This document shows, piece by piece, positions 29,292 through 38,091 of a DNA stretch of 64,000 nt. This DNA comes from Aeromicrobium senzhongii (GTDB lineage: Bacteria > Actinomycetota > Actinomycetes > Propionibacteriales > Nocardioidaceae): the NCBI RefSeq assembly GCF_014334735.1, contig NZ_CP060587.1:3038001-3102000 (forward strand), read 5' to 3'. Numbering within the stretch: position 1 is the stretch's first letter; the number at the start of each line of letters is the position of its first letter. A program made the position numbers and the translations under genes. The notes under the pieces are model-generated. The model saw nothing but the letters and a program-made list of their open reading frames with translations, had not been told where the DNA came from and made no database searches.

Positions 29292-30083
29292 ATGACCGTC
29301 CTGTCCATTCCCGTCCCCACCGACGAGGCGCTGACGCGCCTGCGCGCCGCCACCCCGCTGGTGCAGTGCATCACCAACAGCGTCGTCACCAACTTCACCG
29401 CCAACGCTCTGCTCGCCCTGGGTGCGGCGCCCGCCATGGTCGACCTGCCCGAGGAGGCCGGGATCTTCGCGGGCGTCGCCGACGGCGTGCTGGTGAACCT
29501 CGGCACCCCGAACGCCCAGCAGCAGGACGCGGCCCGAGCCGCCGTCGCGGCGACCGACCGCTGGGTCCTGGACCCGGTTGCGATCGGGACCCTGCCGGTG
29601 CGCACGGCCATGGCGGCCGAGCTGGTCCGGGCCCGCCCGGCGATCGTGCGCGGCAACGCCTCGGAGATCATCGCCCTGGCGGGCGCCGGCACCGGCGGGC
29701 GCGGCGTCGACTCCGTCGCGGGGTCCGAGGACGCACTGGAGGCGGCCGGACAGATCGCGCGCGAGCACGGCACCGTCGTCGCGGTCTCGGGCGAGGTCGA
29801 CGTCATCACCGACGGCACCCGCGTGGCTCGGATCGCCGGCGGCGACCGGTTGCTGACGCTCGTGACCGGCGGCGGCTGCTCGCTCGGCGCCACGATGGCC
29901 GCCTTCCTCGGCGTGTGCGACCCGCTGTCGGCGGCCGTCAGCGCCTCCGTCGTGCACGCGGTGGCGGCCGAGCGTGCCGCGGCCGGGTGCGCCGGGCCGG
30001 GATCGTTCGCCGTCGCCTTCCTCGACGCGCTCGCGGCGATCGGCCCCGAGGACGTGAGCGACCGCGTCTCGAGCCTCGCGTGA
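29292..30083 (+). CDS. thiM: Hydroxyethylthiazole kinase
   Basis: A 263-residue ribokinase-fold enzyme that phosphorylates salvaged thiazole alcohol. The opening [31 protein letters not shown] and the catalytic TGGGCSLGA with Cys are diagnostic. ATG 29292 follows the riboswitch by one base. It is the first gene of thiM-thiE-thiDtenA; its TGA overlaps the GTG of thiE. As all three steps are salvage or coupling, the operon suggests recycling of thiamine parts. Confidence 0.95.
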   Translation: MTVLSIPVPTDEALTRLRAATPLVQCITNSVVTNFTANALLALGAAPAMVDLPEEAGIFAGVADGVLVNLGTPNAQQQDAARAAVAATDRWVLDPVAIGTLPVRTAMAAELVRARPAIVRGNASEIIALAGAGTGGRGVDSVAGSEDALEAAGQIAREHGTVVAVSGEVDVITDGTRVARIAGGDRLLTLVTGGGCSLGATMAAFLGVCDPLSAAVSASVVHAVAAERAAAGCAGPGSFAVAFLDALAAIGPEDVSDRVSSLA

Positions 30084-30721
30084 TCTCCGGGCTGCACCTG
30101 GTCACCGACGAGCGCCTGGCACGCGACCGGCTGCTGGCCGTCGTCGGCGCCGCTGTGACCGCCGGGACGGCCGTGGTCCAGGTTCGGGCCAAGCACGCGA
30201 CCGCCCGAGAGCTCACGGAGACGGTCGCCGTCGTCAGTGCCGTGGTGTCCGGTCGCGCGCTGGTCCTGGTCAACGACCGGGTGGACGTGGCGCTCGCCGC
30301 CCGGCACGGCGGGGCCCGCGTGGACGGGGTGCATCTCGGCCAGGAGGACCTCGATCCGGTCGCGGCCCGAGCCCTGCTGGGACCGGACGCGACCGTCGGC
30401 TGGACCGCGCACGCGCCCGATCACCTGCGCGCCGCGCACGCGCTGGCGCCGGGCACGGTCGACTACCTGGGAGTCGGCCTGATCCGTCCCACGACCTCCA
30501 AGCCCGACGGTCCGGCGGTCCTCGGGGTCGAGGGGTTCGGAGCGTTCGCCCGGGCGGCGGCGTTGCCGTGCATCGCGATCGGTGGCGTGCGACTGGAGGA
30601 CGTCCCCGGCGTCATGGCCGCCGGAGCGGCGGGGGTCGCCGTCGTGTCCGCCGTCTCGGAGGCCGCCGACCCGGGACAGACCGCCGCGCGCTTCGTCGCG
30701 GCGATCGCGGGTGCCCGATGA
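30080..30721 (+). CDS. thiE: Thiamine phosphate synthase
   Basis: A 213-residue TIM-barrel enzyme that joins HMP-pyrophosphate and thiazole phosphate. Seen are [60 protein letters not shown] and CIAIGGV, all family motifs. GTG 30080 overlaps the thiM stop, and its own stop overlaps the thiD start (ATGA), giving tight coupling through the operon. Confidence 0.94.
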   Translation: MISGLHLVTDERLARDRLLAVVGAAVTAGTAVVQVRAKHATARELTETVAVVSAVVSGRALVLVNDRVDVALAARHGGARVDGVHLGQEDLDPVAARALLGPDATVGWTAHAPDHLRAAHALAPGTVDYLGVGLIRPTTSKPDGPAVLGVEGFGAFARAAALPCIAIGGVRLEDVPGVMAAGAAGVAVVSAVSEAADPGQTAARFVAAIAGAR

Positions 30722-32145
30722 CCCCGCGCGTGCTGAGCATCGCCGGCACCGACCCGACCGGTGGCGCCGGGATCCAGGCCGACCTCAAGACGATCGCCGC
30801 GTTCGGCGGGTACGGGATGGCGGTGGTGACCGCCCTGGTCGCCCAGAACACCCGAGGGGTCAGGTCGGTCCACGTCCCACCGCCGGCCTTCCTGACCGAG
30901 CAGCTCGATGCCGTCTCCGACGACGTCACGATCGACGCGGTCAAGCTGGGGATGCTGCACTCGCCGCCCCTCATCGAGGTGGTCATGGCCTGGCTCGAGC
31001 GGGCTCGGCCGCCGATCGTCGTGCTCGATCCGGTCATGGTCGCCACGAGCGGCGACCGGTTGCTCGACGCGCAGGCCGAGCTCGCGATCCGACGACTCTG
31101 CGAGCGGGTCGATCTCGTGACGCCGAACCTGCCCGAGCTGGCCGTCCTCGTCGGTGGCCCGGAGGCGACGACGTGGGCCGGGGCGGTCGCCCAGGCACGA
31201 ACGCTCGCCACCGCGGCCGACACGGTCGTGCTGCTGAAGGGCGGACATCTCGAGGGGGCGAGCTCGGCCGATGCCGTCGTGACCGCGGACGCGGTGCTGC
31301 CGGTCGAGGGCCGCCGGGTGACCACGACGACCACCCACGGCACGGGATGCTCGCTGTCGTCGGCGATGGCGACCTTGGCGGCGTCCGGGCTCTCGTGGTT
31401 CGACGCTCTCGGCCAGGCGAAGGAGTGGCTGACCGGGGCGATCGAGCACGGAGCCGAGCTCGAGGTCGGTCGCGGCAACGGCCCGATCGACCACTTCCAC
31501 CAGCTGCGCCAGCACGTGCCGCACCTCAGGGGCACCAACTCGTGGACGGCACGCGCCTGGCGCGACAGCGAGCCGATCCGCGCGAGGGTCGATGCCTGCG
31601 AGTTCGTGCGGCGCCTCGGGGACGGCTCGCTCGAACCCGACCGATTCGCCTGGTACCTCGGCCAGGACGCCCTCTACCTGGCCGAGTACGCCGAGCTGCT
31701 GGCCCACGCGGGCGAGCTGGCGGGTACGCCCGAGGAGCGGGCCTTCTGGGAACACGGCAGCGACGCGGCCGTGGAGGAAGCTCGACTGCACCGGACGTGG
31801 GTCACCGAGTTGCCGGAGCCCGCGCCGGCGACCCGCGCGTACCTCGACCACCTGCACGCCACGGCGCGACGGGACGGCCACGAGGCCCTGGTGGCCGCGC
31901 TGCTGCCCTGTTACTGGCTCTACGCCGACCTGGGCCGGCGGCTGGCAGCGCAGGGCCGTCCGGGCCATCCGTTCGGGGACTGGCTGCGGACCTATGCCGA
32001 TCCGGCGTTCCTCGAGGCGGCCGAGGCGGCACGCAGCATCGTCGACCGCGTCGCCGATGCGGCACCACCGGATCGACGCACCACCATGGCCGCCGCGTTC
32101 GACGCCTCGATGCGCCACGAGCTGGCGTTCTTCGAGGCGCCGTGA
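30718..32145 (+). CDS. thiD: HMP(-P) kinase fused to a TenA thiaminase II domain
   Basis: A 475-residue bifunctional protein. Residues 1-265 are ThiD (SIAGTDPTGGAGIQADLKT, VLDPVM near 102-107, catalytic GTGC with Cys 211), which phosphorylates hydroxymethylpyrimidine twice. Residues 270-475 are a TenA domain with nucleophile Cys 398 in LLPCYW and catalytic Glu 468 in the terminal HELAFFE; TenA hydrolyses damaged thiamine or aminopyrimidine to regenerate HMP. The fusion channels salvaged pyrimidine straight to its kinase, and it lies under TPP control. Confidence 0.93.
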   Translation: MTPRVLSIAGTDPTGGAGIQADLKTIAAFGGYGMAVVTALVAQNTRGVRSVHVPPPAFLTEQLDAVSDDVTIDAVKLGMLHSPPLIEVVMAWLERARPPIVVLDPVMVATSGDRLLDAQAELAIRRLCERVDLVTPNLPELAVLVGGPEATTWAGAVAQARTLATAADTVVLLKGGHLEGASSADAVVTADAVLPVEGRRVTTTTTHGTGCSLSSAMATLAASGLSWFDALGQAKEWLTGAIEHGAELEVGRGNGPIDHFHQLRQHVPHLRGTNSWTARAWRDSEPIRARVDACEFVRRLGDGSLEPDRFAWYLGQDALYLAEYAELLAHAGELAGTPEERAFWEHGSDAAVEEARLHRTWVTELPEPAPATRAYLDHLHATARRDGHEALVAALLPCYWLYADLGRRLAAQGRPGHPFGDWLRTYADPAFLEAAEAARSIVDRVADAAPPDRRTTMAAAFDASMRHELAFFEAP

Positions 32146-32148
32146 GGG

Positions 32149-32769
32149 TCAGGGCTCGTTCGCCTCGACCGGTTGGCGCAGGATCGTCCGCAGGCGCTCG
32201 GGCGCGGTCCGGCGCGGGTCGCCGAGGTAGATCTCGTGGTGGCGGCCGGTCATCCGCAGTCCGTGCGCCGGGATGAACTCGTCGTGCATGGCCGCCAGCA
32301 CGGGACCCTCGGCGTCGTACGGACCGACGTGCAGGGTCTGGACGCAGCGTCCCTCGTCGAGCGACTCGAGCCTCACCTCGTCGAGCAACGGAGCGCCACC
32401 CTTCGCCGCCACGCTCGAGCAGGCCCGGTCCAGGTGGTAGTCGGTGATCCAGTCCGGCGCCACGATCATCATCGTCCAGGACCACCGGGACTTGTCGCGC
32501 GCGCTGGTGAACGTTGCCGGGTCGTCCGACCACCACAGCCCTTCGAGCGGCGGCACGACGTAGTCGAGGTCCAGCTCGGTCTTGCTCAGGAACTTCAACG
32601 CGTACGCCACGGGATACAGCGACCCGAGGGCCTCCTCGTACCGCGGGTCGCTGTTGGGATCGCCGTGCCCGTCGACCATGAGGAAGGTCTGCGGAGGCAC
32701 GGTGACGATCTCGAACCTGCCTCGGGGCGCCCTGTACGTCGCGATCTGCTTCTTCACGTCGAGCTTCAC
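32149..32769 (-). CDS. GyrI-like small-molecule-binding protein
   Basis: A 206-residue protein with the GyrI/effector-binding-domain pattern: EIVTVPPQTFLMVDGHGDPNSDPRYEEALGSLYPVAYALKF at the N-terminus and the VQTLHVGPYDAEGPVLAAMHDEF segment carrying the family Glu pocket, then HHEIYLGDPRRTAPERLRTILRQPV. No DNA-binding domain is attached. Such stand-alone domains bind or hydrolyse cationic amphipathic compounds. It converges on thiD; gap of three bases. Confidence 0.85.
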   Translation of the reverse strand: MKLDVKKQIATYRAPRGRFEIVTVPPQTFLMVDGHGDPNSDPRYEEALGSLYPVAYALKFLSKTELDLDYVVPPLEGLWWSDDPATFTSARDKSRWSWTMMIVAPDWITDYHLDRACSSVAAKGGAPLLDEVRLESLDEGRCVQTLHVGPYDAEGPVLAAMHDEFIPAHGLRMTGRHHEIYLGDPRRTAPERLRTILRQPVEANEP

Positions 32770-32784
32770 AGCGACCCCCCGGTC

Positions 32785-33963
32785 TCAGCGTGGTGCGGCC
32801 AGCAGTGCGGTCTGCAGGACGTAGCGATTCCACGGTAGCCGCGGATCGCGCCCGGTGAGCGCCGCGACACGACGCATCCGGTAGCGCACGGTCTGGGGAT
32901 GCAGGTGCAACCGGGACGCCGCCGGCGCCGCTCCGCCGGCCTCGAGGACGGCCCACAGCGTGGTCAGCACCTCGGGGTCGTCGGGCAGGGCCCCGAGCAC
33001 GGCGTCACCGGCACGGGAGGGGTCGGCGTCGCCGTGTCCCGCGACCAGCGCGAGCACCTCCAGGTCGCCGTCGTCGAGCACGCCACGCTGGGACCACGCC
33101 AGGTCCGGCGCCGAGCGCAGCGCGTGGGCGGCCAGTCGGTAGGCCCGGGGCGCCGTCCGCGCCGTCACGCGGCCGTGACGGACGGCGCGCAAGGCGTGTG
33201 CGGTCACGATCTCGGCCAGGCGCGGCGCGTCGACCGACCGCAGGAGCACGACGCCGACGCCGTCCTGGACCGTGTGGATCGAGGCCACCACCGACGGTGC
33301 GTCGTCGTGTTCCTCCAGCGCCTGCTCGACCAGCATCGCCGCGTTCTCGGCACTGGCGTCCCGCGACGGCTCGACGACGACGAGGTCGAACGTGGTCGGC
33401 AGTTGCGCGTCGAGCTCGCGCAGTCGCGCGGCCAGCGACGCGGCATGGCTCTGGCGTCCCAGCAGCAGATCGGTGAGCAGCGCCCGCAGCGAGCTCTCGC
33501 GGTCGGCCCCCAGGGACCGGCCGGTGACCTCGTACCCGTCGTAGATCGCCTCGGACAGCGCATCGAGGACGGCGAACCAGACCCGCACGAGCGAGGTCAC
33601 GTCCTCGGCGGCCAGATCGCCACGGAATCGATCCGCCATCTGGTCGAGGAACTCCCCCGCGGCGACCCGGTACGCCCGCAGCACTGCCGAGAGCGGTCGG
33701 CCGTCGCGGGCGCGGACGGCCCCGACCCCGCGGAACAGCGCGATGTCGTCGTCGGTCAGCGTCCCGTCCTCGGCCCACAGCTCCAGCACGCGGCGCAGGG
33801 TCCACACGATGATCGAGCGGACCTCCTGCAGCTGTCGCTCGTCGAGGGACTCGTACGCCGGGATCTCGCTGGCGATCGTGACCAGGAAGGTGTCGACCAG
33901 TGCGGCCTCGCCCTCGGTCAGGCTGGCGGCGATGGCCCGGCGGTGGGCGCTCACGTCCGTCAT
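32785..33963 (-). CDS. PucR-family transcriptional regulator
   Basis: A 392-residue regulator. The C-terminal PucR helix-turn-helix is clear: TLWAVLEAGGAAPAASRLHLHPQTVRYRMRRVAALTGRDPRL. The middle is a GGDEF-like/CdaR fold domain (TFDLVVVEPSRD). The N-terminal 170 residues are a helical, RsbR-like sensor (AEIPAYESLDERQLQEVRSI). ATG 33963 has AGGAG 4 bases upstream. It is divergent from an FAD dehydrogenase gene with an inverted repeat between them, so it likely controls that gene. Confidence 0.88.
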   Translation of the reverse strand: MTDVSAHRRAIAASLTEGEAALVDTFLVTIASEIPAYESLDERQLQEVRSIIVWTLRRVLELWAEDGTLTDDDIALFRGVGAVRARDGRPLSAVLRAYRVAAGEFLDQMADRFRGDLAAEDVTSLVRVWFAVLDALSEAIYDGYEVTGRSLGADRESSLRALLTDLLLGRQSHAASLAARLRELDAQLPTTFDLVVVEPSRDASAENAAMLVEQALEEHDDAPSVVASIHTVQDGVGVVLLRSVDAPRLAEIVTAHALRAVRHGRVTARTAPRAYRLAAHALRSAPDLAWSQRGVLDDGDLEVLALVAGHGDADPSRAGDAVLGALPDDPEVLTTLWAVLEAGGAAPAASRLHLHPQTVRYRMRRVAALTGRDPRLPWNRYVLQTALLAAPR

Positions 33964-33978
33964 GGGACTCCTCAGGTC

Positions 33979-33998
33979 GTGACAAAGTGGTTTGTCAC
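33979..33998. promoter_or_regulatory. Inverted repeat in the pucR/dehydrogenase divergent promoter
   Basis: GTGACAAA-GTGG-TTTGTCAC, perfect 8-bp arms, 15 bases upstream of the regulator start and about 50 bases upstream of the dehydrogenase start. A site like this between a regulator and a divergent enzyme gene is a strong operator candidate; its exact regulator is inferred. Confidence 0.7.
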
Positions 33999-34048
33999 CT
34001 GCGCTCACCGTACTGGCGTCTCGCTCTCGCGTGGGAGAACGTGTGCGC

Positions 34049-35713
34049 ATGTCGTTCACCCCTGATGTCATCGTCGTCGGCGCCGGCCTGGCCGGACTGG
34101 TCGCCACCCACGAGTTGGCACAGGCCGGCAAGCGCGTCCTCGTGGTCGAGCAGGAGAACCGCAACAACCTCGGCGGGCAGGCCTTCTGGTCCCTCGGCGG
34201 GCTGTTCTTCGTCGACAGTCCCGAGCAGCGCCGGACCGGCATCAAGGACTCCCCGGCGCTGGCGATGCAGGACTGGTTCGGCTCGGCCGGCTTCGACCGC
34301 CTCCAGGACGAGGACGTGTGGGGCCGCCGCTGGGCCAAGGCCTACGTGACCTGGGCTGCCGGCGGCAAGCGCGACTACCTGCGGCGACTGGGCCACCGGG
34401 TCATGCCGATGGTGGGCTGGGCCGAGCGTGGCAGCGGCTCGGCCACCGGACACGGCAACTCCGTGCCCCGGTTCCACCTGACGTGGGGCACCGGGCCGCG
34501 CCTGGTCGACACGTTCGCCGAGCCGGTGCTGAAGGCCGAGACGGGCGGACTCGTCCAGTTCGCCTTCCGCCACCAGGTCGACGACCTGATCCTCGAGAAG
34601 GGCGCCGTGGTCGGCATCCGCGGATCGGTGCTGGAGCCGGACGAGTCCGAGCGCGGGGTGAAGTCCTCGCGCACCGTGGTGGGCGAGTTCGAGCACCGTG
34701 CCGGAGCGGTCGTCGTCACGTCGGGCGGCATCGGCCACAACCACGCGCTGATGCGCGCCAACTGGCCGACCGAGCGACTCGGCGAGGCCCCGGAGCACCT
34801 GATCTCCGGCGTCCCCGCCCACGTCGACGGGCGGATGCTCGAGATCACCGAGCGCGCCGGTGGCCGCATCGTGAACCGCGACCGGCTCTGGGCGTACACC
34901 GAGGGCGTCACCAACTGGGATCCGATCTGGCCCGACCACGGCATCCGCATCCTTCCCGGCCCCTCGTCGATGTGGTTCGACGCGAACGGCCAGCGACTGA
35001 CCGGCATGTCCGGGGTCCCGGGCGCGGACACCAACGGTGCGATGAAGCAGATCCTGGCGACCGGCCACGACTACTCGTGGTTCGTGCTGACGCAGTCGAT
35101 CATCGAGAAGGAGTTCGCCCTGTCGGGCTCGGAGCAGAACCCCGACCTCACCGGCCGCGACATCAAGTTCCTCATCAAGAGCCGGCTGGCCAAGGGCGCC
35201 CCCGGACCGGTCGAGAAGTTCAAGCAGCACGGCGTCGACTTCGTCGTGGCCCCGTCCCTGGACGACCTCGTCGTGGGGATGAACGAGATCGCGCGCGGGC
35301 CCCAGCTCGACCCGACGATCCTCGAACGCCAGATCGTGGCGCGTGACCGCGAGTTCGACAACCCGTTCACCAAGGACGTCCAGGTGATGGCGATCCACAA
35401 CGCCCGTCGCTCGCGGATGGACAAGATCGTGCGCGTCGCGAAGCCGCACCGGATCCTCGATCCGGCCCACGGTCCGCTCATCGCGGTGCGCCTCAACATC
35501 CTGTCGCGCAAGACGCTCGGCGGATTGCAGACCAACCTCGCATCGCAGGTGCTCGGTGCCGACGGCCTGCCCGTGCCGGGCCTCTACGCCGCGGGCGAGG
35601 TCGCCGGGTTCGGTGGCGGTGGCGTCCACGGCTACAACGCCCTCGAGGGCACGTTCCTGGGCGGCTGCATCTTCTCCGGCCGCGCGGCCGGGCGATCGCT
35701 CGCGCGGGCCTGA
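34049..35713 (+). CDS. FAD-binding dehydrogenase, ketosteroid-dehydrogenase-like
   Basis: A 554-residue flavoprotein of the FAD_binding_2/succinate dehydrogenase-like family. The dinucleotide motif VVGAGLAGLVATHELAQAGKRVLVVEQE is at residues 7-34, with GGIGHNHALM and a C-terminal GLYAAGEVAGFGGGGVHGYNALEGTFLGGC FAD loop. Close relatives are annotated as putative 3-oxosteroid dehydrogenases, but no steroid genes are nearby. The probable PucR operator upstream suggests induction by an unknown aromatic or heterocyclic substrate. Confidence 0.87.
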   Translation: MSFTPDVIVVGAGLAGLVATHELAQAGKRVLVVEQENRNNLGGQAFWSLGGLFFVDSPEQRRTGIKDSPALAMQDWFGSAGFDRLQDEDVWGRRWAKAYVTWAAGGKRDYLRRLGHRVMPMVGWAERGSGSATGHGNSVPRFHLTWGTGPRLVDTFAEPVLKAETGGLVQFAFRHQVDDLILEKGAVVGIRGSVLEPDESERGVKSSRTVVGEFEHRAGAVVVTSGGIGHNHALMRANWPTERLGEAPEHLISGVPAHVDGRMLEITERAGGRIVNRDRLWAYTEGVTNWDPIWPDHGIRILPGPSSMWFDANGQRLTGMSGVPGADTNGAMKQILATGHDYSWFVLTQSIIEKEFALSGSEQNPDLTGRDIKFLIKSRLAKGAPGPVEKFKQHGVDFVVAPSLDDLVVGMNEIARGPQLDPTILERQIVARDREFDNPFTKDVQVMAIHNARRSRMDKIVRVAKPHRILDPAHGPLIAVRLNILSRKTLGGLQTNLASQVLGADGLPVPGLYAAGEVAGFGGGGVHGYNALEGTFLGGCIFSGRAAGRSLARA

Positions 35714-35793
35714 GCGGAGCACTCGCCACGCGCGGCGTCCCATGTCAATCTGTCCGGAAGAGCCGTGGTGGCGACTGGACCGGGGCGGGGACG

Positions 35794-36783
35794 ATGACCG
35801 TACGAGCGATCTGCGAGGTGCTCGCGCTGGCAGGCCTCGCCCTGCTGGTTCTCGCGGCGTCCCTGACGCCCGCCGGGACCCCCGCCGCAGCCGACGAGCC
35901 GCAGCTGTCGAGCATCACGGCCGCCGAGTGGGACGTCGCGCCCGGAACGCACGCGTGCTTCCCCGGCGCCAATCCCGGTGAGACCGAGCTGCTGACCTGC
36001 GAATACGGGGACCGCGGCCCGCGTCTGCTGCTCATCGGCGACTCGCACATGCGGGCCCTGTCGCCCGCGTTCCGGCGACTCGCCGAGGAGGGGAAGATCC
36101 GGGTCACCCTGCTCACCCGCTCGCGCTGCGGCTGGACGACGCGCCGGCTCGACCACGACCTGCCCTGGGTGCCGACCGAGTGTGAGGTGTGGCGGGAGCA
36201 GGTCCAGCGCTACGTCCGCGAGCAGAAGGACGTGCGCGCGATCATCACGAACCATCGCGCCCGGTGGATGGAGGGCACCGAGGCGCAGCGTGGCCCGGAC
36301 ACCGTCAAGGCATGGCGCGGCGCCTTGGAGCGGAAGATCCCGGTGATCGCCGTGTCCGGCGCGCCGCACTGGCCCTCCACCCCTCCGGACTGCCTGCGCA
36401 AGAACCCCGAGCCACAGCAGTGGAAAGACTGCACCGCACCGGCGCGCGAGGTGATGGCGTTCGACTGGACCGTCCCTGCGGTCGATCTGGCCCGCCGGAA
36501 GTACGGGACGAACGCGGCGTTCCGCATCGACATGCGCGACGTCTACTGCCCGGGCGGGGTGTGCCGGACGGTGACGCCGCAGGGCCAGATCATGTACCGC
36601 GACGAGCAGCACCTGGCGGCCACCTACGCCCGGTCCCTCGCGCCGCTGTTCGAGAAGAAGCTCCGTGCCACCGGGGTGGTCTTCTCTCCGCCGCGCGAAC
36701 CCGGGACGGCCATCCTCGCCCACCTGATCGGCGTGCTGAGCGCCATCGTCGCGCGCACGGCCGTGGTGGCCGCGGTCGTGTGA
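35794..36783 (+). CDS. Secreted SGNH-domain protein (paralogue 1)
   Basis: A 329-residue protein with an N-terminal signal/anchor (residues 8-35) and a C-terminal hydrophobic segment. The central domain has SGNH block I LIGDSHMRALSPAF and block V YRDEQHLAATYARSLAP (Asp-x-x-His), like the free-standing SGNH module of OafA-type acyltransferases. Several Cys flank the core. Predicted role: esterase or O-acetyl transfer at the cell surface. A second, closely related gene follows 89 bases later. Confidence 0.83.
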   Translation: MTVRAICEVLALAGLALLVLAASLTPAGTPAAADEPQLSSITAAEWDVAPGTHACFPGANPGETELLTCEYGDRGPRLLLIGDSHMRALSPAFRRLAEEGKIRVTLLTRSRCGWTTRRLDHDLPWVPTECEVWREQVQRYVREQKDVRAIITNHRARWMEGTEAQRGPDTVKAWRGALERKIPVIAVSGAPHWPSTPPDCLRKNPEPQQWKDCTAPAREVMAFDWTVPAVDLARRKYGTNAAFRIDMRDVYCPGGVCRTVTPQGQIMYRDEQHLAATYARSLAPLFEKKLRATGVVFSPPREPGTAILAHLIGVLSAIVARTAVVAAVV

Positions 36784-36872
36784 GTCGCCGCGATCTTGAG
36801 GCGTCCGCGTCTCGACAACCGGTTCGTCCGGCGGCATCTTGGTGGCACATCCGTCCTGACCCGGAGGTGCCG

Positions 36873-37766
36873 ATGCCTGCTGCCCGACTCGTCCGTCGCG
36901 CGACCGGCGTCGCCCTGGTCGTGCTGCTGGGATCGGCCGTGCCCGCCGTCGCCGACCAGCCACGGTTGTCGAGCATCGTGGCCGCCGAGAAGGACGTCGC
37001 GCGGGGGACGAAGGCGTGCTTCAACGGCTCGCGTCCGGGCCAGACGAAGGTCCTGACCTGCCACTACGGGCGCAAGGGGCCGCGCCTGCTGGTGATCGGC
37101 GACTCACACATGCGGGCTCTGTCGCCGGCCTTCCGGCGACTGGCCGACCAGGGGAAGATCCGCGTCACGCTGATCATCCGCTCACGCTGCGGGTGGTCTT
37201 CACGGGTCGTCAAGAACGATGCGAAGTGGATCCGCGACGACTGCCAGACCTGGCGCAGGAACGTGGAGCGGTACATCCGCAAGCAGCGGAACGTGCGGGC
37301 GATCGTCACCCACCACCGCGCCTCGACGATGGCGGGCACGTATGCCCAGCGCGGTCCGGACACGGTGAGGTCGTGGCGCGTCGCACTGAAGCGCCGGATC
37401 CCCGTCATCGCGCTGGCGGGCGCGGCGAACTGGAAGTCCGCCGGCCCCTCGCCCACCCAGTGCCTGCGCAAGAACCGAGCCCCACGGCAGTGGAGGAACT
37501 GCGCGGCACCCGAGCGGGAGGTCATCACGTTCGACTGGTCCGTGCCGTCGGTGAAGCTGGCTCGGCGGCAGTACGGCTCGCGCGCCGCGTTCCGCATCAA
37601 CCTGCGCGCCGCGCACTGCCCGAAGCGGGTCTGCCGGGTCGTGACGCCGAAGGGCCAGATCATGTACCGCGACCACCAGCACCTGACGGCCACCTACGCC
37701 CGGTCGCTGGCGCCGCTGATCGAGCGACGGCTGCGCGCCACCGGGGTGGTCTTCAGGGCCTCGTAG
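36873..37766 (+). CDS. Secreted SGNH-domain protein (paralogue 2)
   Basis: A 297-residue protein with a signal peptide ending around VPAVADQ. It is a near copy of the previous gene: LVIGDSHMRALSPAFRRLADQGKIRVTL, GQIMYRDHQHLTATYARSLAP and ATGVVF recur, with the same Cys positions. It lacks the C-terminal hydrophobic tail of paralogue 1, so one copy is membrane-anchored and this one is free or loosely attached. GGAGG lies 5 bases before ATG 36873. Confidence 0.83.
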   Translation: MPAARLVRRATGVALVVLLGSAVPAVADQPRLSSIVAAEKDVARGTKACFNGSRPGQTKVLTCHYGRKGPRLLVIGDSHMRALSPAFRRLADQGKIRVTLIIRSRCGWSSRVVKNDAKWIRDDCQTWRRNVERYIRKQRNVRAIVTHHRASTMAGTYAQRGPDTVRSWRVALKRRIPVIALAGAANWKSAGPSPTQCLRKNRAPRQWRNCAAPEREVITFDWSVPSVKLARRQYGSRAAFRINLRAAHCPKRVCRVVTPKGQIMYRDHQHLTATYARSLAPLIERRLRATGVVFRAS

Positions 37767-37776
37767 TCCGCAGAGG

Positions 37777-37995
37777 TCAGCGACCGAGCACGTCACCGGC
37801 GTCGACGGTGCCGTGCCGGCTCTGGATCGCCTCCGCGAGGGCGGTGACGTGGTCGTCGGACACGTCGATGCCCACCTCGGAGAAGCCCTTCTGCAGCTCC
37901 TCCTCGACCGTGCCCTCGGTGGCGCCGTCCTGCCAGGACGTGACGCGGTCGACGACGGTCTGGATGGCTTCGAGATCGATGTTCGAGTCAGTCAT
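37777..37995 (-). CDS. Small acidic protein of unknown function
   Basis: A 72-residue, acidic, probably helical protein (MTDSNIDLEAIQTVVDRVTSWQD, then GIDVSDDHVTALAEAIQ). There are no Cys, signals or catalytic motifs. The longer reading frame upstream reaches GTG/ATG at 38031, but 37995 sits right before the conserved-looking start. It converges on the SGNH genes; 10 bases separate the stops. Confidence 0.6.
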   Translation of the reverse strand: MTDSNIDLEAIQTVVDRVTSWQDGATEGTVEEELQKGFSEVGIDVSDDHVTALAEAIQSRHGTVDAGDVLGR

Positions 37996-38049
37996 GCCCG
38001 GGAGGTACCCGGCCCGGGCGTTTGCAACCATGCGCGCGGCTCAGGTTGA

Positions 38050-38079
38050 GGGCGGGCACGGCCGAAGCCGTGCCCGCCC
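38050..38079 (-). terminator. Terminator hairpin after the X-Pro dipeptidase gene
   Basis: GGGCGGGCACGGC, loop TTCG on the minus strand, exact complement: a 13-bp stem with a stable UUCG-type tetraloop, 12 bases past the stop of the peptidase gene on the minus strand. Confidence 0.75.
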
Positions 38080-38091
38080 CTGGAGATCACC

